Origin: Acanthaster planci
Lineage: Eukaryota > Echinodermata > Asteroidea > Valvatida > Acanthasteridae
Reading direction: 5' to 3'
DNA length: 42,414 nt
Assembly: GCF_001949145.1 (NCBI RefSeq)
Contig: NW_019091467.1
Coordinates: 1,546-43,959 of the forward strand
The position numbers and the translations under genes are program-made. The notes beneath the pieces were generated by a model. The model was not told where the DNA came from. It saw only the letters and a program-made list of their open reading frames with translations, and made no database searches. The first letter of the stretch is position 1. Each line of letters starts with the position of its first letter. Shown in pieces: positions 1-13,000 of the stretch.

Positions 1-136
1 GTTAGGTTAGGTTAGGTTAGGTTAGGTTAGGTTAGGTTAGGTTAGGTTAGGTTAGGTTAGGTTAGGTTAGGTTAGGTTAGGTTAGGTTAGGTTAGGTAAG
101 GTTAGGTTAGGTTAGGTTAGGTTAGGTTAGGTTAGG
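1..136. repeat. (TTAGG)n pentanucleotide array
   Basis: About 27 head-to-tail copies of GTTAG (TTAGG in telomere notation) run from the first base, with one variant copy (GTAAG) near position 97. The array ends at about 136 in GTTAGGG and then unique sequence. TTAGG is the arthropod telomere unit; deuterostomes normally use TTAGGG. It touches the window edge, so its full length is unknown. It may be an interstitial microsatellite or the end of a scaffold. Confidence 0.95.
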
Positions 137-600
137 GTTTCACGTAGAGAATTAAACCGATAATCTTGCTGCGATGAGATACCACTTCAATGACACACGA
201 GCACGGTCGAAGGAAAGTCACATGTCCTTCCCCACCCGCCACCCCCTTGCAGTTTGAAGGTGTCAGAGCCCTATGACGTGTCCCATGGCATACTGTATGC
301 CTCCATGGCGTAAATCCCGTGGGGTATAGCCTACATGTATATCCCCCACCTTTTGAGTTAAGGGGGATGGGTTATTCAACCCTCCTCTCCACTCCGAAAA
401 ATACAGCGGATTGTGAACAATATTTTGGACTTCCCAGAGACTTTGATGTACTGTACAATTCATAGAATGTTGATTGTAAGCTGTGCTTATAATAACATGC
501 ATTTTGAAGCTTTTCCAAGTGAACTGAAATTCCAAGAGAGAAACACTCTGTCTGTCGTAGCCTATCTTTAAGGGCTCTCACGTTTCTTTTGGGCCGCAGC
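137..600. other. Gene-free upstream sequence
   Basis: No conserved coding segment, splice-compatible exon or RNA gene was seen on either strand. The two overlapping minus-strand open frames here have no recognisable domain and look like chance. Confidence 0.6.
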
Positions 601-835
601 ATTTTGTTTTGTTTGTTTGTTTGTTGGGGTGTTTGTTTGTTTGTTTGTTTGTTTGTTTGTTTGTTTGTTTGTTGGGGTGTTTGTTTGTTTGTTTGTTGGG
701 GTGTTGGGGTGTTTGTTTGTTTGTTTGTTTGTTTGTTTGTTTGTTTGTTGGGGTGGTGGGGTGTTTGTTTGTTTGTTTGTTTGTTTTTTTGTTTGTTTTA
801 GTTTGTTGGGTTGTTTGCTTGTTTGTTTATCTTTT
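601..835. repeat. TTTG microsatellite with interspersed TTGGGGTG
   Basis: Runs of (TTTG)n are broken at intervals by TTGGGGTG units, giving a compound simple repeat. Because TTTG is four bases long, the reading frames across it stay open and give artefactual Cys/Leu/Phe/Val-rich open frames. None is a gene. Confidence 0.95.
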
Positions 836-1235
836 GATCTTTGGGTGGGCCTAAGGGGTATTGTGTACTTTGCCTTTTGAAAGTCCGGCCCTTCACGGGG
901 GACCTATTTTGAACATAGCCCGCCTAAAAAAGGCAATTCTTTCGGAGGGCATAAAGAAGGAAAGAGGTTTGGGGGAAGTTTTATTTCCCTTTCAGTTCAA
1001 AGCAATTAAAGTGCTCCAAAATGTTACCCCACCATCAGAAAAGCCCTAAAAGGTTTATAAAGAAATTCACACTGATTTGAAAACCACCATCCCCCGCCCG
1101 CAAAAAGTGTGCCTTCCAGAAATAATATTCTTGGTCCAACCTTTTTCGAAAATGTCCGCAGATAAAACGCCACAATGTTCTGAAATCAAAAACACCGAAA
1201 TCGATGCAAATGACAAGCAAAATTGAAATACAGAG

Positions 1236-1513
1236 CAGAGGCGGATCCAGGATTTTCTAAAGGGGAGGAGGCGTGAACTTAAGCAGCAATGGTAAAATGC
1301 CCGCGAGCGGGTAGCACGAAGCCCTTACGGTGTGCGGTACGGGTCCCGCTGGAGGGATTCTAGTACTGGATTGGACTCTAGGCGCTCTGTGGTGCAATTT
1401 CAGGCAGCGTGGCCCCTCTTTTGTTCTCCCTCCCGCATTTTCTTCTTTATTCATTAGTTTTTTAGGTGAAAAGGCGGGTGCGTGCGCCCCCATGCCCCCT
1501 GGATCCACCCCTG
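1236..1513. mobile_element. Probable hAT-type MITE (278 bp)
   Basis: The left end CAGAGGCGGATCCAGG is matched at the right end by the inverse of CAGGGGTGGATCCAGG, giving imperfect terminal inverted repeats of about 16 bp. CAG-starting termini are usual for hAT elements. No transposase is encoded, so it would be non-autonomous. I could not find a convincing 8-bp target duplication, so the family call is tentative. Confidence 0.45.
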
Positions 1514-2028
1514 TAGAATCACCAAAGATAGGCCACAGTTACCAACCACCCTTTTTATTGATAATGATTACAGACTAAATTATGTCACAGTTCTGTACTT
1601 TTGTTCATCCCGTAAAGTTATCCATTGCTCAACCACCCGATAATGTATTTATGATGTCAAATATTTCATCAGCCAGTTCCACTTTAAGGAAAAAGTTCAA
1701 GAAGCAATCACTTGAGACAGTGTGTAGGCCCACAGCCATTTTTGTGTACGAGTGCTATTTGCGTGTTTCTAAGAGTCCACAAAACTTGAAGGTTATTTGA
1801 CATTTTCTGCAATTTCCTGCAATTCTGAATTAAAAACAGCTTTGTTTCGAGAAGGAAGGGAAAAGTTTGGGGGACGATGGCCAGCGTCGACCAAAGTGTA
1901 AAGGGCGTATGCCGCATTTTTATTTATCACGGGATAAAAATAGACGCAGGCTAACCAGTCGGGTGCTCATTTACACCCGTTTGGAGACTAATGGAATGCC
2001 CCTTTTCAAACGTCAGGGGGCCGCGTGA
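1514..2028. other. Upstream flank of the KCTD3-like gene
   Basis: No recognisable gene or repeat. Short open frames on both strands lack domains. The region should contain distal promoter sequence for the gene whose ATG is at 2117. Confidence 0.4.
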
Positions 2029-2035
2029 TATATAT
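2029..2035 (+). promoter_or_regulatory. TATA-like element upstream of the KCTD3-like gene
   Basis: A TATATAT run sits about 82 bp before the chosen ATG at 2117. If it acts as a TATA box, transcription would start near 2060 and leave a 5'UTR of roughly 55 nt. This is position and composition only; no cap-site data can be seen. Confidence 0.25.
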
Positions 2036-2116
2036 TGAGTGCCAAAGTTCTGTGCGTAACGTTAGTTGAGCAAAAGCTGAGACAGACACAACTTGTAAAG
2101 TGGCATCTTCTGAAGT

Positions 2117-5100
2117 ATGTATGGCCTGTTTGGAACAACGGGGTCTTCGGGAGAGATCATAAAGTTGAATGTTGGTGGAGCAAGGTAGGCCCTACGGTAA
2201 AATAGTCGAGGAAATGTTAGTCTAGGCCTACGTCATGTAACATGGCCGAGCGCCCAGTTTTCGGACATTAGGAATGATTCGAGAAATTATTCAGAACAAA
2301 ACTAGTATTTTTATTAGTAATACTAGGCCTTGCTATCCAAAGTGAAAAATAAATCGATAATGTTTCTTAATCTTAGGGGTTTGTTTATCAAGCATTTTGT
2401 TTAGGCCTCATAGCCCTACTAAAATCCCCCTGCCCGGCCCTCCCCAGCCTACGGCGAACACCATCATGACCATGGCTTGCCATGGCAATGAAATAAAAGA
2501 TGACCAATGTGAAGTTAGTTCCTCGTTCAACGTTCAACATTCATTGTTGAACAAGTAACCGTCTGATATTCGAATGTTGAATAAGTAACCATTTGTGCAC
2601 ACCCCTAGAAATGGAGTGAAAAAGGGCCCACCGTCTAGGGACAAAAAAACACTCTGCCACCATGCACATCCATTCACATGAACTCAATTTGTACATACCA
2701 TGAAAATCATTTCACAATGATTTTTGCACAAACAACTCTCTCCCATAGAGGGAACCTAGGGCATGGAGTTCTTTGGGATCCAACAAGCCCTGAATATACA
2801 TGTAGGTGACCATTTTTTTAGGGCATTGTGTATACAATATTTATTTTATATACTTCTTGTTTTCAACGAACTACTTCCGCCAATCAAAATGATATATATC
2901 AATCCCATGCCCTGGCTCTAAACCTCCTTTTTTTTTCAAGTGCTTGACCCTATTGCTTCCATTCCACGGTCAAAACGGCTTTGACGAAATTAACATGTCT
3001 TGTCAGTTGAGTTCTTCACTTGCACACCAGAGTGGGAAAGTGAATGCATCACACCGCACTTTTCTGAAATTGAAATAAAATACCCAAACCCCATGCCGTG
3101 GCTGGAGATTACATTGAATCTGATGTCATTGTTGTCAATCATTGTTGACTCCTTGCAACCTTGGTTATGGGCATTTTTGGGTCAAACAAGCCCTGAAATG
3201 TAGTTGGCACAGTTATTTATTCTTTTCCTTTTGCACTCCATCACTTTTAGAGATGTGCATCCTGAATGGCAAACGGTTACTTAATAGCCTCAACAGTCCC
3301 AAATCCTCCGATTTCAATATGATTTTATATACACCCCAGGGGGTTAGGGTTAATGTTGAATATCAAACAGTTCCTAGTTCAATATTGAATGTCGAACGTC
3401 AAACAAGGAATAAGTAACCAACTTCACACCACTGGCAAAGATGCCATCTGCACAAACATGACAAAGTTTTCCTGTCAGTCAAAATCAGTCAAATGATGTA
3501 GGATACGTCTCTGTACCAGTGCTGTAGAGGGAGAAGTGGAGGGAATTGTTGACGGCATAAGGAGGCATAATCGTAATCATCTTTACTAGTCATGCTAGTG
3601 CCAGGTTTTGACATGTAAACAACTATTTGTTCATGAGTTTGAATCCTGGCTCAATTACACAGGTTGTTAAGACAAGGATCAGACATCAATAAATTGCATG
3701 CGAACCGCCCGCCCTCCATCTGTGCAAAATAACAATTTTGAAATGGACAAGATGACATGTTGGCCCTTTGTATGAATGGAAAGTTGATGTTGAAATGTAC
3801 CCCCAAAACTCCCTCATGGGAGCGGAGCGGACGTTGGACCCCAAAGTTCTGGGGGTTGTTGAAATGGCGGTGATGTGCATCTGCCTTTTTTTTTGCAGGC
3901 AAGGATAACTGAACATGCACAGTGAGTGTGTTGGATATTTAGACATTTTAGCACGATAAATCTTTGTCTGGATCCCTTCTTACGTAGTCATTGTGAGTTC
4001 ATATCATAAGATGGAATTCAGACCCGTTGCAGTTTCAAACTTTTGACCTCCTAAAAAAATCTTCCAGAACCACTCATCTCAAGCAAAAGTGAAATATCCT
4101 GCAATTTAACTTAGAATTCAGTTCAAAATGTAATAAGAAGAAACTGGGATTTTTGTTCATTGGGGGAAGATAATTTGCAACTTGTTTGTTTGCTCTCAAA
4201 GTCCACCAATAACCGTAGGGCCATGGCTCAGTCACCTCCAGCAGGGGGAATCGAGCAATTGTATAGTATCAATGTCGTGCCAATTTTAAAAAGAAAAAGA
4301 AATTATGTGTGACCGGATATTAGCAAAATGCACACCTCTGAAGAAAGATGCTGACAAAATGTGGTTGCTACAGTGATGAGCGTATCAAGGTTGTGTTTGG
4401 TGTCAGAGAGTGAAACAAATAGTTCTGTACTGGAGATCTGCAACGGTTAAATAGTTACCATTTTCAACACTGATGTCACTTATTTGTCATCTGCAAGGGG
4501 TGCATCATAACTCAAGCCAAAACTTAACACACTAGTTTGTTTCCTCAACAGGTTTTCAACATCGAAGCAAACGCTGACATGCATCCCAGACTCCTTTTTC
4601 TGCAGGTACAAAACTTTCCTATAGAAACGATAGTAGCATTTAGGCCTAGTGATTTGTGTTTAATACTGCTTTTGTGTTAATTTGAATGTTAACGACACAG
4701 TTGTCTTCACTTGTTTGAACTGATGAGGGCATCAGGGGAGGTACTTCTCTCCCTCCCCCCCCGGAAAAAAATAAAAAGATGGAAACAAAAGAAAAGAGAA
4801 GAAAGGGGGGGTTAAAATAACTAACGTGCATGAAAAGGCCTTAGAATCAGCTCCCATCCACCTGTATTGGTTTTCAGTTTGATGCTGATGAGAGCTTTGC
4901 ACCCCCCTACCCCATTAAAAAGTCCTGGCAACACCCACACAAGTGTGTATTTGCCTGCAACTGGGGACCCCCTATTGTTCCTCTTTTGTTTGTACTTTAA
5001 CTGTTTTAGAAGACCACCAATATGTTTTGTANTGCAGAAACAAACTCACCCCCACTGGTGTATAATCAATTATTTTTTGAAAACCATCAGTAGATATCTG

Positions 5101-7059
5101 CTGTTTCACTCTCCGTTCAAGTTATGTATTTGCCCTTTAGGTGCTCAGTAGGCTGTATAACAATGCATGGTTACTCTCAGTTGTGGTATTTTGCAAGTTT
5201 TGCAAATGGGTTATTCCAGAAATAAGGGGTCCAAAAGTGTGACATTTTTGTGTCCCTGATACATCTGACCTTTGTTATCTGACTTGGAATTATCCCGGAA
5301 TTGATTTCAAAGTATTGCTATTTGTTTGGTAGGTAATTTTCATTGATTCATCACTCTTGGAAATTAGAAAATGTGTTCTGAATTTACAAAATCACATGTC
5401 AGATGTGACAGGGACATGGAAAAAAAAAGGACACCTAATTTCTGGAATTACCAAAATGCCATGTCTCACTCAGTCTATTACTGCGGTATGTCAAGAAACC
5501 ATATATGTAAGCAAACATCCCCAGCATGTTTTGCATTACTTTGTGTTGGAACAAACACAACAATCATTGAATTGTTCATTTCTTCCTCATTCCACAGCTT
5601 GACGAGTGGCCGCATTCCTTCAGTCAAAGATGAAGAAGGAGCAGTGAGTATGTCCAGGAAGTTTTGCTTCTCCCATCCGTGGAGAAAGGGCCGTCTAAAC
5701 TGTAAACCCAAACTGTAAATGAAGAAACTGTGCTGGGTTAATTTGTTACCCACCCAGAAAGCACTCTTGGATGACCACAGTGCTCAATGTGTAGTTTTAC
5801 TTTGCCGCACGTGAAGAGTTGAGTCAGATTACTCGGGTTAGGAGGACGAGACCGAGGAGATGCGAGTTTATAGACAACATTCCACTTGTATCGACCACAC
5901 TCGCTCGATCCTAACCAAATTGTGTACTTTGAAGGGGAGGGATTAGCTCAGTGTGAACTTGGAGAGTCCAGAGCTGTCACTGAGATGGATAGTTTCAGTC
6001 GCAAGGACATGTAAAAGTATTGTCGTTGATCCATTTACAGGAAAGGTGTTAGAAAATTGCCAAAGAGCACTGTACTCGTAAGTGTTCTATTTTGGTGTAA
6101 CTGTCCATGCCAGTGGCGTGTCCCAAAGGGGCGAGGGGAAGAGGGGACAAATCGCTCCTTGGAGACATGTTGCCAGTGGTTTTTTTGGAATTATATTGCA
6201 AGTGCCAGAATTCTAAACACAGTACCGTCACCTTTTTCTTTGCAGGGGTGAGAATTATTTTAAAGAAAAGAAGAAGAAAATGTAGCAATAATTTTTGGGA
6301 AAAAAGAATTCATGTTGTCCCCCACCTTGGTCTAAGATCTGAATAGTTACTGCACCATTCAATACAACGTATAATTCATACAACAGGGACATATTCAAGT
6401 GTTGTATAGGGATATCTCCCATTGATTGTTTGAGGCATGAGTCGTTGGGTGGATTCTTAATCACAGAACAGGACGTAAAAATTTGTGTTCCCAATTGAAT
6501 CATGAATGTGTGTCAAATTTCCTGGTTTTAAGTTTGAGAAAGTAGGTTGGCCAATTTCCAGCTTTTAAGTCCCATGCACTGCATGCCATTGTAAAATAAG
6601 CATTTTCCTGTATACATTATCTTCTTTCCTTGCCACACCTACCAAAGAACTGCGACATTGGCATGTTAGTCAGTTGCCTGGCCAAATGCGAAGGTGTTTG
6701 GAATTCATATTTTGAAATGCACTAAAGCTGTCATTTATCATGGACTAGTTGTTTTCTTTTGATGTTTCATTCAAATGGCTCATTACTGAACATGATGTAG
6801 TTGAATATCAGCATTGAAATTTATTTCCAAGGGTTCACCATAAAAAAACCTCAGACAGACCAATTTAAGGAGTTTGCTGCCTTAAAATGTGGTGGTCTGA
6901 CTTCCTTGGTTTGCCATCTCTTTCAGATTTTCATAGATCGAGACCCGACAGTCTTTGCAACCATCCTCAATTACCTGCGTACCAAGGAACTAAATCTCAA
7001 GGGGGTGGACATACAGGCACTACGGCATGAAGCAGAGTTCTACGGCATTTCACCTTTGG
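2117..7059 (+). CDS. KCTD3: KCTD3 exons 1-4: N-terminus and BTB/T1 domain
   Basis: Exon 1 (2117-2184) ends in ..NVGGA plus AG. Exon 2 (4552-4605) completes Arg and gives [17 protein letters not shown]. Exon 3 (5598-5643) gives [15 protein letters not shown]. Exon 4 (6927-7059) gives [17 protein letters not shown] through the [11 protein letters not shown] helix. Exons 1-3 are only 46-68 nt, so they are invisible to ORF scanning; they were placed by BTB homology and splice phase. A Cys replaces the Trp that I recall in the human protein before IPDSFF. Confidence 0.92.
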
Positions 7060-10000
7060 GTAAGTGCAGGTACCAGACTTGTAGCCTCGAAGGACCAATG
7101 AGTGATTGTGTATTTGTGTCTTGTGTTGTTGGTTCCATTTGACAAGACTTTGAGGCTTTGTGAATTACTGACCAATATTCCATGCAAATAATCAACTGTT
7201 AATTGTCAGTGTTTTTAAAAATAGCTCCTCGTGTTAGTAATAAGGGAATAATCATGTGCTTGGCAAGTCTTGGCTCAGGAAGATGGACTCGACGTGGCTT
7301 GGACATTATCAACGTACAGTCCCCTGAGCTGGTCTTAAACATTAATTTAAGACTGACCAAGCACATATTTATTGCCATTCATAAATACCTTTTCAGTCAG
7401 AAAATCAAAATATGATGGATTTCCAAACGATTTTGTTCTAGATTTTTACTTCCATTTTCCCGAACACCCCTGTCTATTTTATGTATTCCTTTTGCAAGTT
7501 GTCCAGTAGAATCTCCTTGTGTGGTCGTGGTACATGCGTGGCGAGCCGCGTGCACTCAGACTCTTGACCAATCAGAATCGATTAAACTGTCTCGTATCCT
7601 GGTGCCAGTGCATGATTTACGCAGCAAGCATTATCACTTCTCAGCGGGCATTATCAATTCTTAATGCACAGTAAAGTTGCACATTGTTGAATAGGAATCT
7701 GTCTGAGGTATTTATGAATGGTTTTTTAAATGGAGGGAGTGTTCAACACTTCCGAGGTTCCATTTGAAAAACACTTTTTTCCAGGTTTAAATGTAACATG
7801 CTTCTAGACAGGCTTCTCTGATTAGGCAAAGTTAGATTAACGATTCACCTGGTTTTTTTTTTGCCAGGACTCTATATACTGTGTTTTTTTATTCAATTGT
7901 ATTGTAATTCAATTGTAATTGAATTTGTCGCTTTAAAAACTGTATTATTTCCACTGTTTATTTGCTTGGGACAGTCAAGAACCTGGCTCTGTGTGAGGAT
8001 CTGGAGAGGTCTTCCTGCGGTAACGTTCTCTTCCACGGCATGCTGCCTCCTCCTTGTAAGTGGTCTGCTTGTTCTCCTAGAGCCACTTGACTTGCATGTG
8101 GGATGTGTTTATTTTGCTTACTATACTCGGGCACGTATGTAACCTAATTCTGAATATCCCTGAGACGAAGGAGTGTGATTTTTAAGAGGTGGGATAGAGA
8201 TGCTGTTTGGCTCATCCTGAACAGTTTTGATTTATTTTTGCTTCTGTTTTAAACATCAAATGGTTTATTAAATTGAGGAATGCACTTTTATCTGCCTTGA
8301 ATCCTGTGCTGTTCATATTTGGTTTGTCCAATCAACGGAGCTTTAGAATACAAGTTGTGCAAAGGATGTTATAGAGAAAGTAGCGATAATCGACATGTGA
8401 TGTTGCGATTGCAGCATTCCCGCCCAGGATAGAGCGTAGTGACCACCGCCACAGCCTGTCGGTGGAGGCCGAGACCAGACCCAGGCCGGCGCTCGCCCGG
8501 GGAGCCTCGCTCAGAGAATCCAGCCAGAGACCGGCCTCTGCCATCGAGCCCCGGATAGCGAGGGCTGACTTGGATATGCCACTCGGTGGGTGCACAGTTT
8601 GGAAATCTTGAACACTGACCTCTTCCTTGGAAAGTTTTGGGTCTGGGGCTAGAGCCGAGCCTCTGGGTTCCTGAACAGTGGAGGATTTTGAAAGGCTTCT
8701 GGAAGATTCCCAGCACCCATGGCAGACGAGCAATTTATCAGGTTTTTCTCTGGATTTCAGAATTGTTTTGAACTCCCTGAATTTCTAGGGATTTTGAACT
8801 GTTATGGTTTTGGTACTTTATTTGCACTTTGTAGGAGATTGCAAGATTCACATAATCATAGTCTCTTGGGAGAGAACTCACTTTTTGTCGTGTGTTTACC
8901 TGTTAAGAACCATTAGAAGTTGTAATATGTTGTTATTGTTAAAACCTCTCAGCTGGGTGTTTACAGGATTTCTCTCCCCATCTCAACCCTGCTAAGGAGT
9001 TTCAGTTGTCTTATTGTTTTCACATGTATATTAGTTTGTACAAACACCGGTGTCAGTGAATTTCTCTGGTGACGTTAATCCATACTCTAGCTGAGTATTA
9101 CTTGACCATCCCAAAGTTGTCGTCTCATACATTCAGCTCACGTGCTTTTTAATTTGCTTAAGTTACCTGTCAAATTATTATTGGAGGGACAAGTGTTTGA
9201 GTTTTCATCTTCAAGAACTTGGTGTGCTAAAATGATCATGTTTGTCAGATGCAGCTTGTAAATTAATGTACTCCGAGGCTCGCGTTTTGACTGAGTGCTT
9301 GACTGTAGTCCTTGTCATGACAGGACTTTGGTAGGAGACTGTCGGACAGTGTGCAACAAGAAGAGGACTTTGTCAGTTCCAAAAAGGGTAAAACTAACAG
9401 CACAGATGCAGGGCATTTAGTTTCATCGGTTTCTCATCCTTATTTCTGCAGAAGCCTGCACCGACCCCCGCCGGGTCCTGATCGTTGCCGGCCACCACAA
9501 CTGGATCGTGCTGGCCTATGCCCATTTTGTCTGCTGCTACCGTATCAAGGAGTCCACAGGCTGGCAGCTGGTCTTCACCTCCCCCTACCTGGAGCGGACT
9601 ATTGAGAGGGTGGCCCTCAACTCCCGGGTGCCCCTCAGCCAGTCGGAGGGCAAGGAGAAGATGGTGGCCGTATCCTACGGCAGCCAGATCCGGCTGTGGA
9701 GCTGCCAGGACGAGAGCAGTCGCAGTCAAGTGGGTGAGTACTTTCTTGGAGGCGAAGGGGGGTGGCTTAGTCGTCAGTCAAGCACTGTCCCCAGTAATGG
9801 GGGGGGGTGTGCAGAGATTAATTCCCACAACTGGGTCTTCAGGCTATTTTTGTCAGTAATTTGGTTGAATGCACGTTAAAAAAAAAAGGAAACTATGTTC
9901 TTTTTTTTGATGTATTACTCTGGCATTCTGGTGAAAAGGGGGTATAATGAGGGTCACGTTGTTCTTTTAAAAGCCTTTGACCCAAAAGTGTCTCTTGCGA

Positions 10001-13000
10001 CTTGTGACTCATTGGGTCTGGTTGGGTCACATTGTTCTTATTCCCATACCTTTGTGTGTCGTGCCTCAGAAATAGCTGTCATGGGACAGCTGAGATCCTG
10101 AGGGAGGTGGAAGAAAATACACCCTATCTGTCCCGTTTTGTGAGAAGGATTTTTTAAAGAAGCCCCCTCTAGCTTTGGCCTAGAAGGGACAGAGTTTTCT
10201 TATTACCATTTCGCTTACGAGGTTGGGAGATCGGAATCTTCTGTGGAAAGGGGGTCGTGTTTCTTCCAAATACGTAATATGGGGCATAGCATGTAAGCAA
10301 AGAGTAAGCCCAGTGTTTGTCTTTGCCTAGGTACCTTTGATCTAGCAGTGCATGTGGACTCTCTGTTCTTCATCGGCAGTCAGCTGGTCGCTACTAGCCA
10401 CACGGGCAAAGTTGGTGTCTGGCACGCCGTCACGCAACATTGGCAGGTATATGGAGTCCCGTGAAGACCCACAGTAGAATCATTCGCAGTGCAGTGTTTA
10501 TGATGCATCCTGGGAAAAGCTGGTCTAGGGATTTGGGTATTGTGTTTACAGTGGTATGTGGGTTTGAACCCATGGGTACCATGATGGTCATGTTCCTTGG
10601 GCAAGGCACTTTACTACAGTTGCTTCTCTCCACCGAGGAGCACAAATGGTAATACCTGCAGATCCTTTGATCCAGTGAACAGTGGTAGTAATTCCGCAGC
10701 GCTTTCGGACTACTGGGTATAAAGCACAATATGAGTACCACCCGTTACCAAACTCTCAGTGCGGAATGGTGTTTCCTTCTGAATAATAACGCTGCAGGTT
10801 TTTTGGGGGGGAAGGGGATGCTAGTGACTGTTGAAAATAAAAACGATCTTTATTTCCACTCTTCTGATTATTTGTAATCCGTTGACTTCCAGACCCAGGA
10901 GATGTGTGCCATCGCCAGCCACGACACAGCGGGTTCCTTCCTTCTACTGGGCTGCACCAACGGTTCCATCTACTACATAGGTCAGTGCCAAGTCTGCCAC
11001 CTCCGAAACACAGTACCAATGCCTAATACCTCTTTGTTTAGTTAATAAATGTGGGAGTGCTTTATAAGATGTAATTTTTAGAGCCTGCCAAATTTTACAG
11101 TATACATGTAATGCAGGGTGTGATATTTTAGGATTTTTACCCCCTCCCTTCTACAAAATGTAGAGGTTTAACTATGCAGGATTTGTCACTTTCTGCAGTG
11201 CAAAATCTACTTAACCACTTGCCGCCGGGGACTCCGGTTTCGGGCACATATTCTTTATGTGCGTAGCCGGGGTCCCCTAACTCGGACAAAGGGAACTGGG
11301 CCTTGTAACAAAAGACCATACTCGTGACAAAAGACCAGGCTGCTGGGCATTAACGACATTTTTTCACTCTCAATAGTGGAGATAATCCAGCCTTGTTTTG
11401 AAACAGTATACCACAGTTCGGAGCATTTAGAGCGAGCGGATTACCAATGGGGGAAAAAGTACTCCACCACCACAGCGATGAGCCACACAGCACCGTTGCA
11501 TGCTAATCTGGCCCCTACTGAAAAGAGGTCAGCAGCGCACTGAGCCAGTCTCATGAACAAACGAAAATGATATAACACCGCATAATCTGGGCTCTTTTTA
11601 CAAGGCGGCAGGCCTGGCTGAAATACTCAGTGTGAATAGATGTTGTCTGTCAGATTAGAGTAGAAACCAGACAGTCCTTCGTGTGGGTGGAAGTGTCCAG
11701 TAATTGAAGATATGAATTTTTAAAGAATTTGAAAACAGAAAAAAATGAAAATTATCCCGTCCCAGCATCATCAACATTCACAAATGCCCCCAGCGCGATG
11801 TGGTTAATAATAGCCATTTTAGTGAGAACACATGCCTCCTTAGCGATGAAAAGTCCTCAAAAGTCGCTGTGTTACAACTTTTCTTGTGGACGTTAAGTTG
11901 ATTTTCCTTCCTCTCCCTGGTTTTGTTCAAGAGGCCTTCCTGTCGGCCTAGATCCCACTCAATTCAGTTCTTAGGTAAACTACTCATTCAAGTATATAGC
12001 CCAAGTTACGGTTGGTTCCAATTGAGGAATATACACCTGTATCTACTGAGAGAAAAAAGTGACTGCTAGAAGAGCCTGTTGTCGTACGCCACAGGATGAT
12101 TTTTTTATCTCTTCTTGGCAGACATGCAGAAGTTTCCTTTAAGAATGAAGGACAATGACCTCCTGGTCACTGAACTCTACCGTGACCCAAGCAACGATGC
12201 CGTAACAGCACTCAGCGTTTATCTTACCCCAAAGACGAGTGAGTCCTCACGTAAAAATTCATTGAAAATCCACACAGACAATTACATAGATGTCTTTTTC
12301 CATGTATCTTCTCTCCACTCCACTGATTTCCACATAGTTTTTTGATCTGTGAATATCCACATGTTCTCATATCCACCCACATCCACATGTCCATTATCCA
12401 CTCATATCCACATGTCTTTTATCCACTCATATCCACCTATTTTGCATCTGCTAATATCCTGGTGTTATCACATGTTAAGCCACATGCGCACGTCCACGTA
12501 ATCCACTCATATTCACAGGTCCTCTAATATCCACATCTTCTTGTACTTATCTTCACATCTTCAAATCTGCCTACATCCACATAACCTCCTTTATCCACTT
12601 ACATCCACAGATCCCCTTATATTTGGTCATATTGGTGCATTATCTTGTTCTTGTCCTGTACTCACCCACTGGTCCATGCTTTGCACTCCTATCCAGTCAT
12701 GTCCATACTCTTTCATCTCATGTCTGTGCATGTCCTTTATCCACGGGTATCCACATGTCCCAGCTATTGTTACTACACATGAAGCATGATGCCCCCAGAT
12801 TACAAAGACTACGACCTTGGCATCTACTCAGCATTAGAGTTTGAAAAACGGAGAAAAGTTCTCTGCGGAAATGCTCAGATAATTGGGCTGAAATGCTTTT
12901 ATTAGCAGTATCTCTATCTTCCTGCTTCTGTCGTCTTTCAGGCATCAATTTGATTTTCCTGAAAATCTCCAAGGAAGTATTTTTTTTTCACGAATGGGCT

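Noticed and set aside
1-136. A CRISPR-like or true telomeric end
   Set aside because: There are no spacers, so it is not CRISPR. A telomere cannot be claimed, because the window edge is arbitrary and the unit is not the expected TTAGGG.
589-880. Three overlapping Cys/Leu/Phe/Val-rich open frames
   Set aside because: They are translations of the TTTG microsatellite. A four-base repeat has no stop in these frames; there is no gene signal.
8332-8733. 133- and 115-codon frames on the minus strand
   Set aside because: They are shadows of the GC-rich KCTD3 exon 6 on the plus strand, which fits phase and splice borders.
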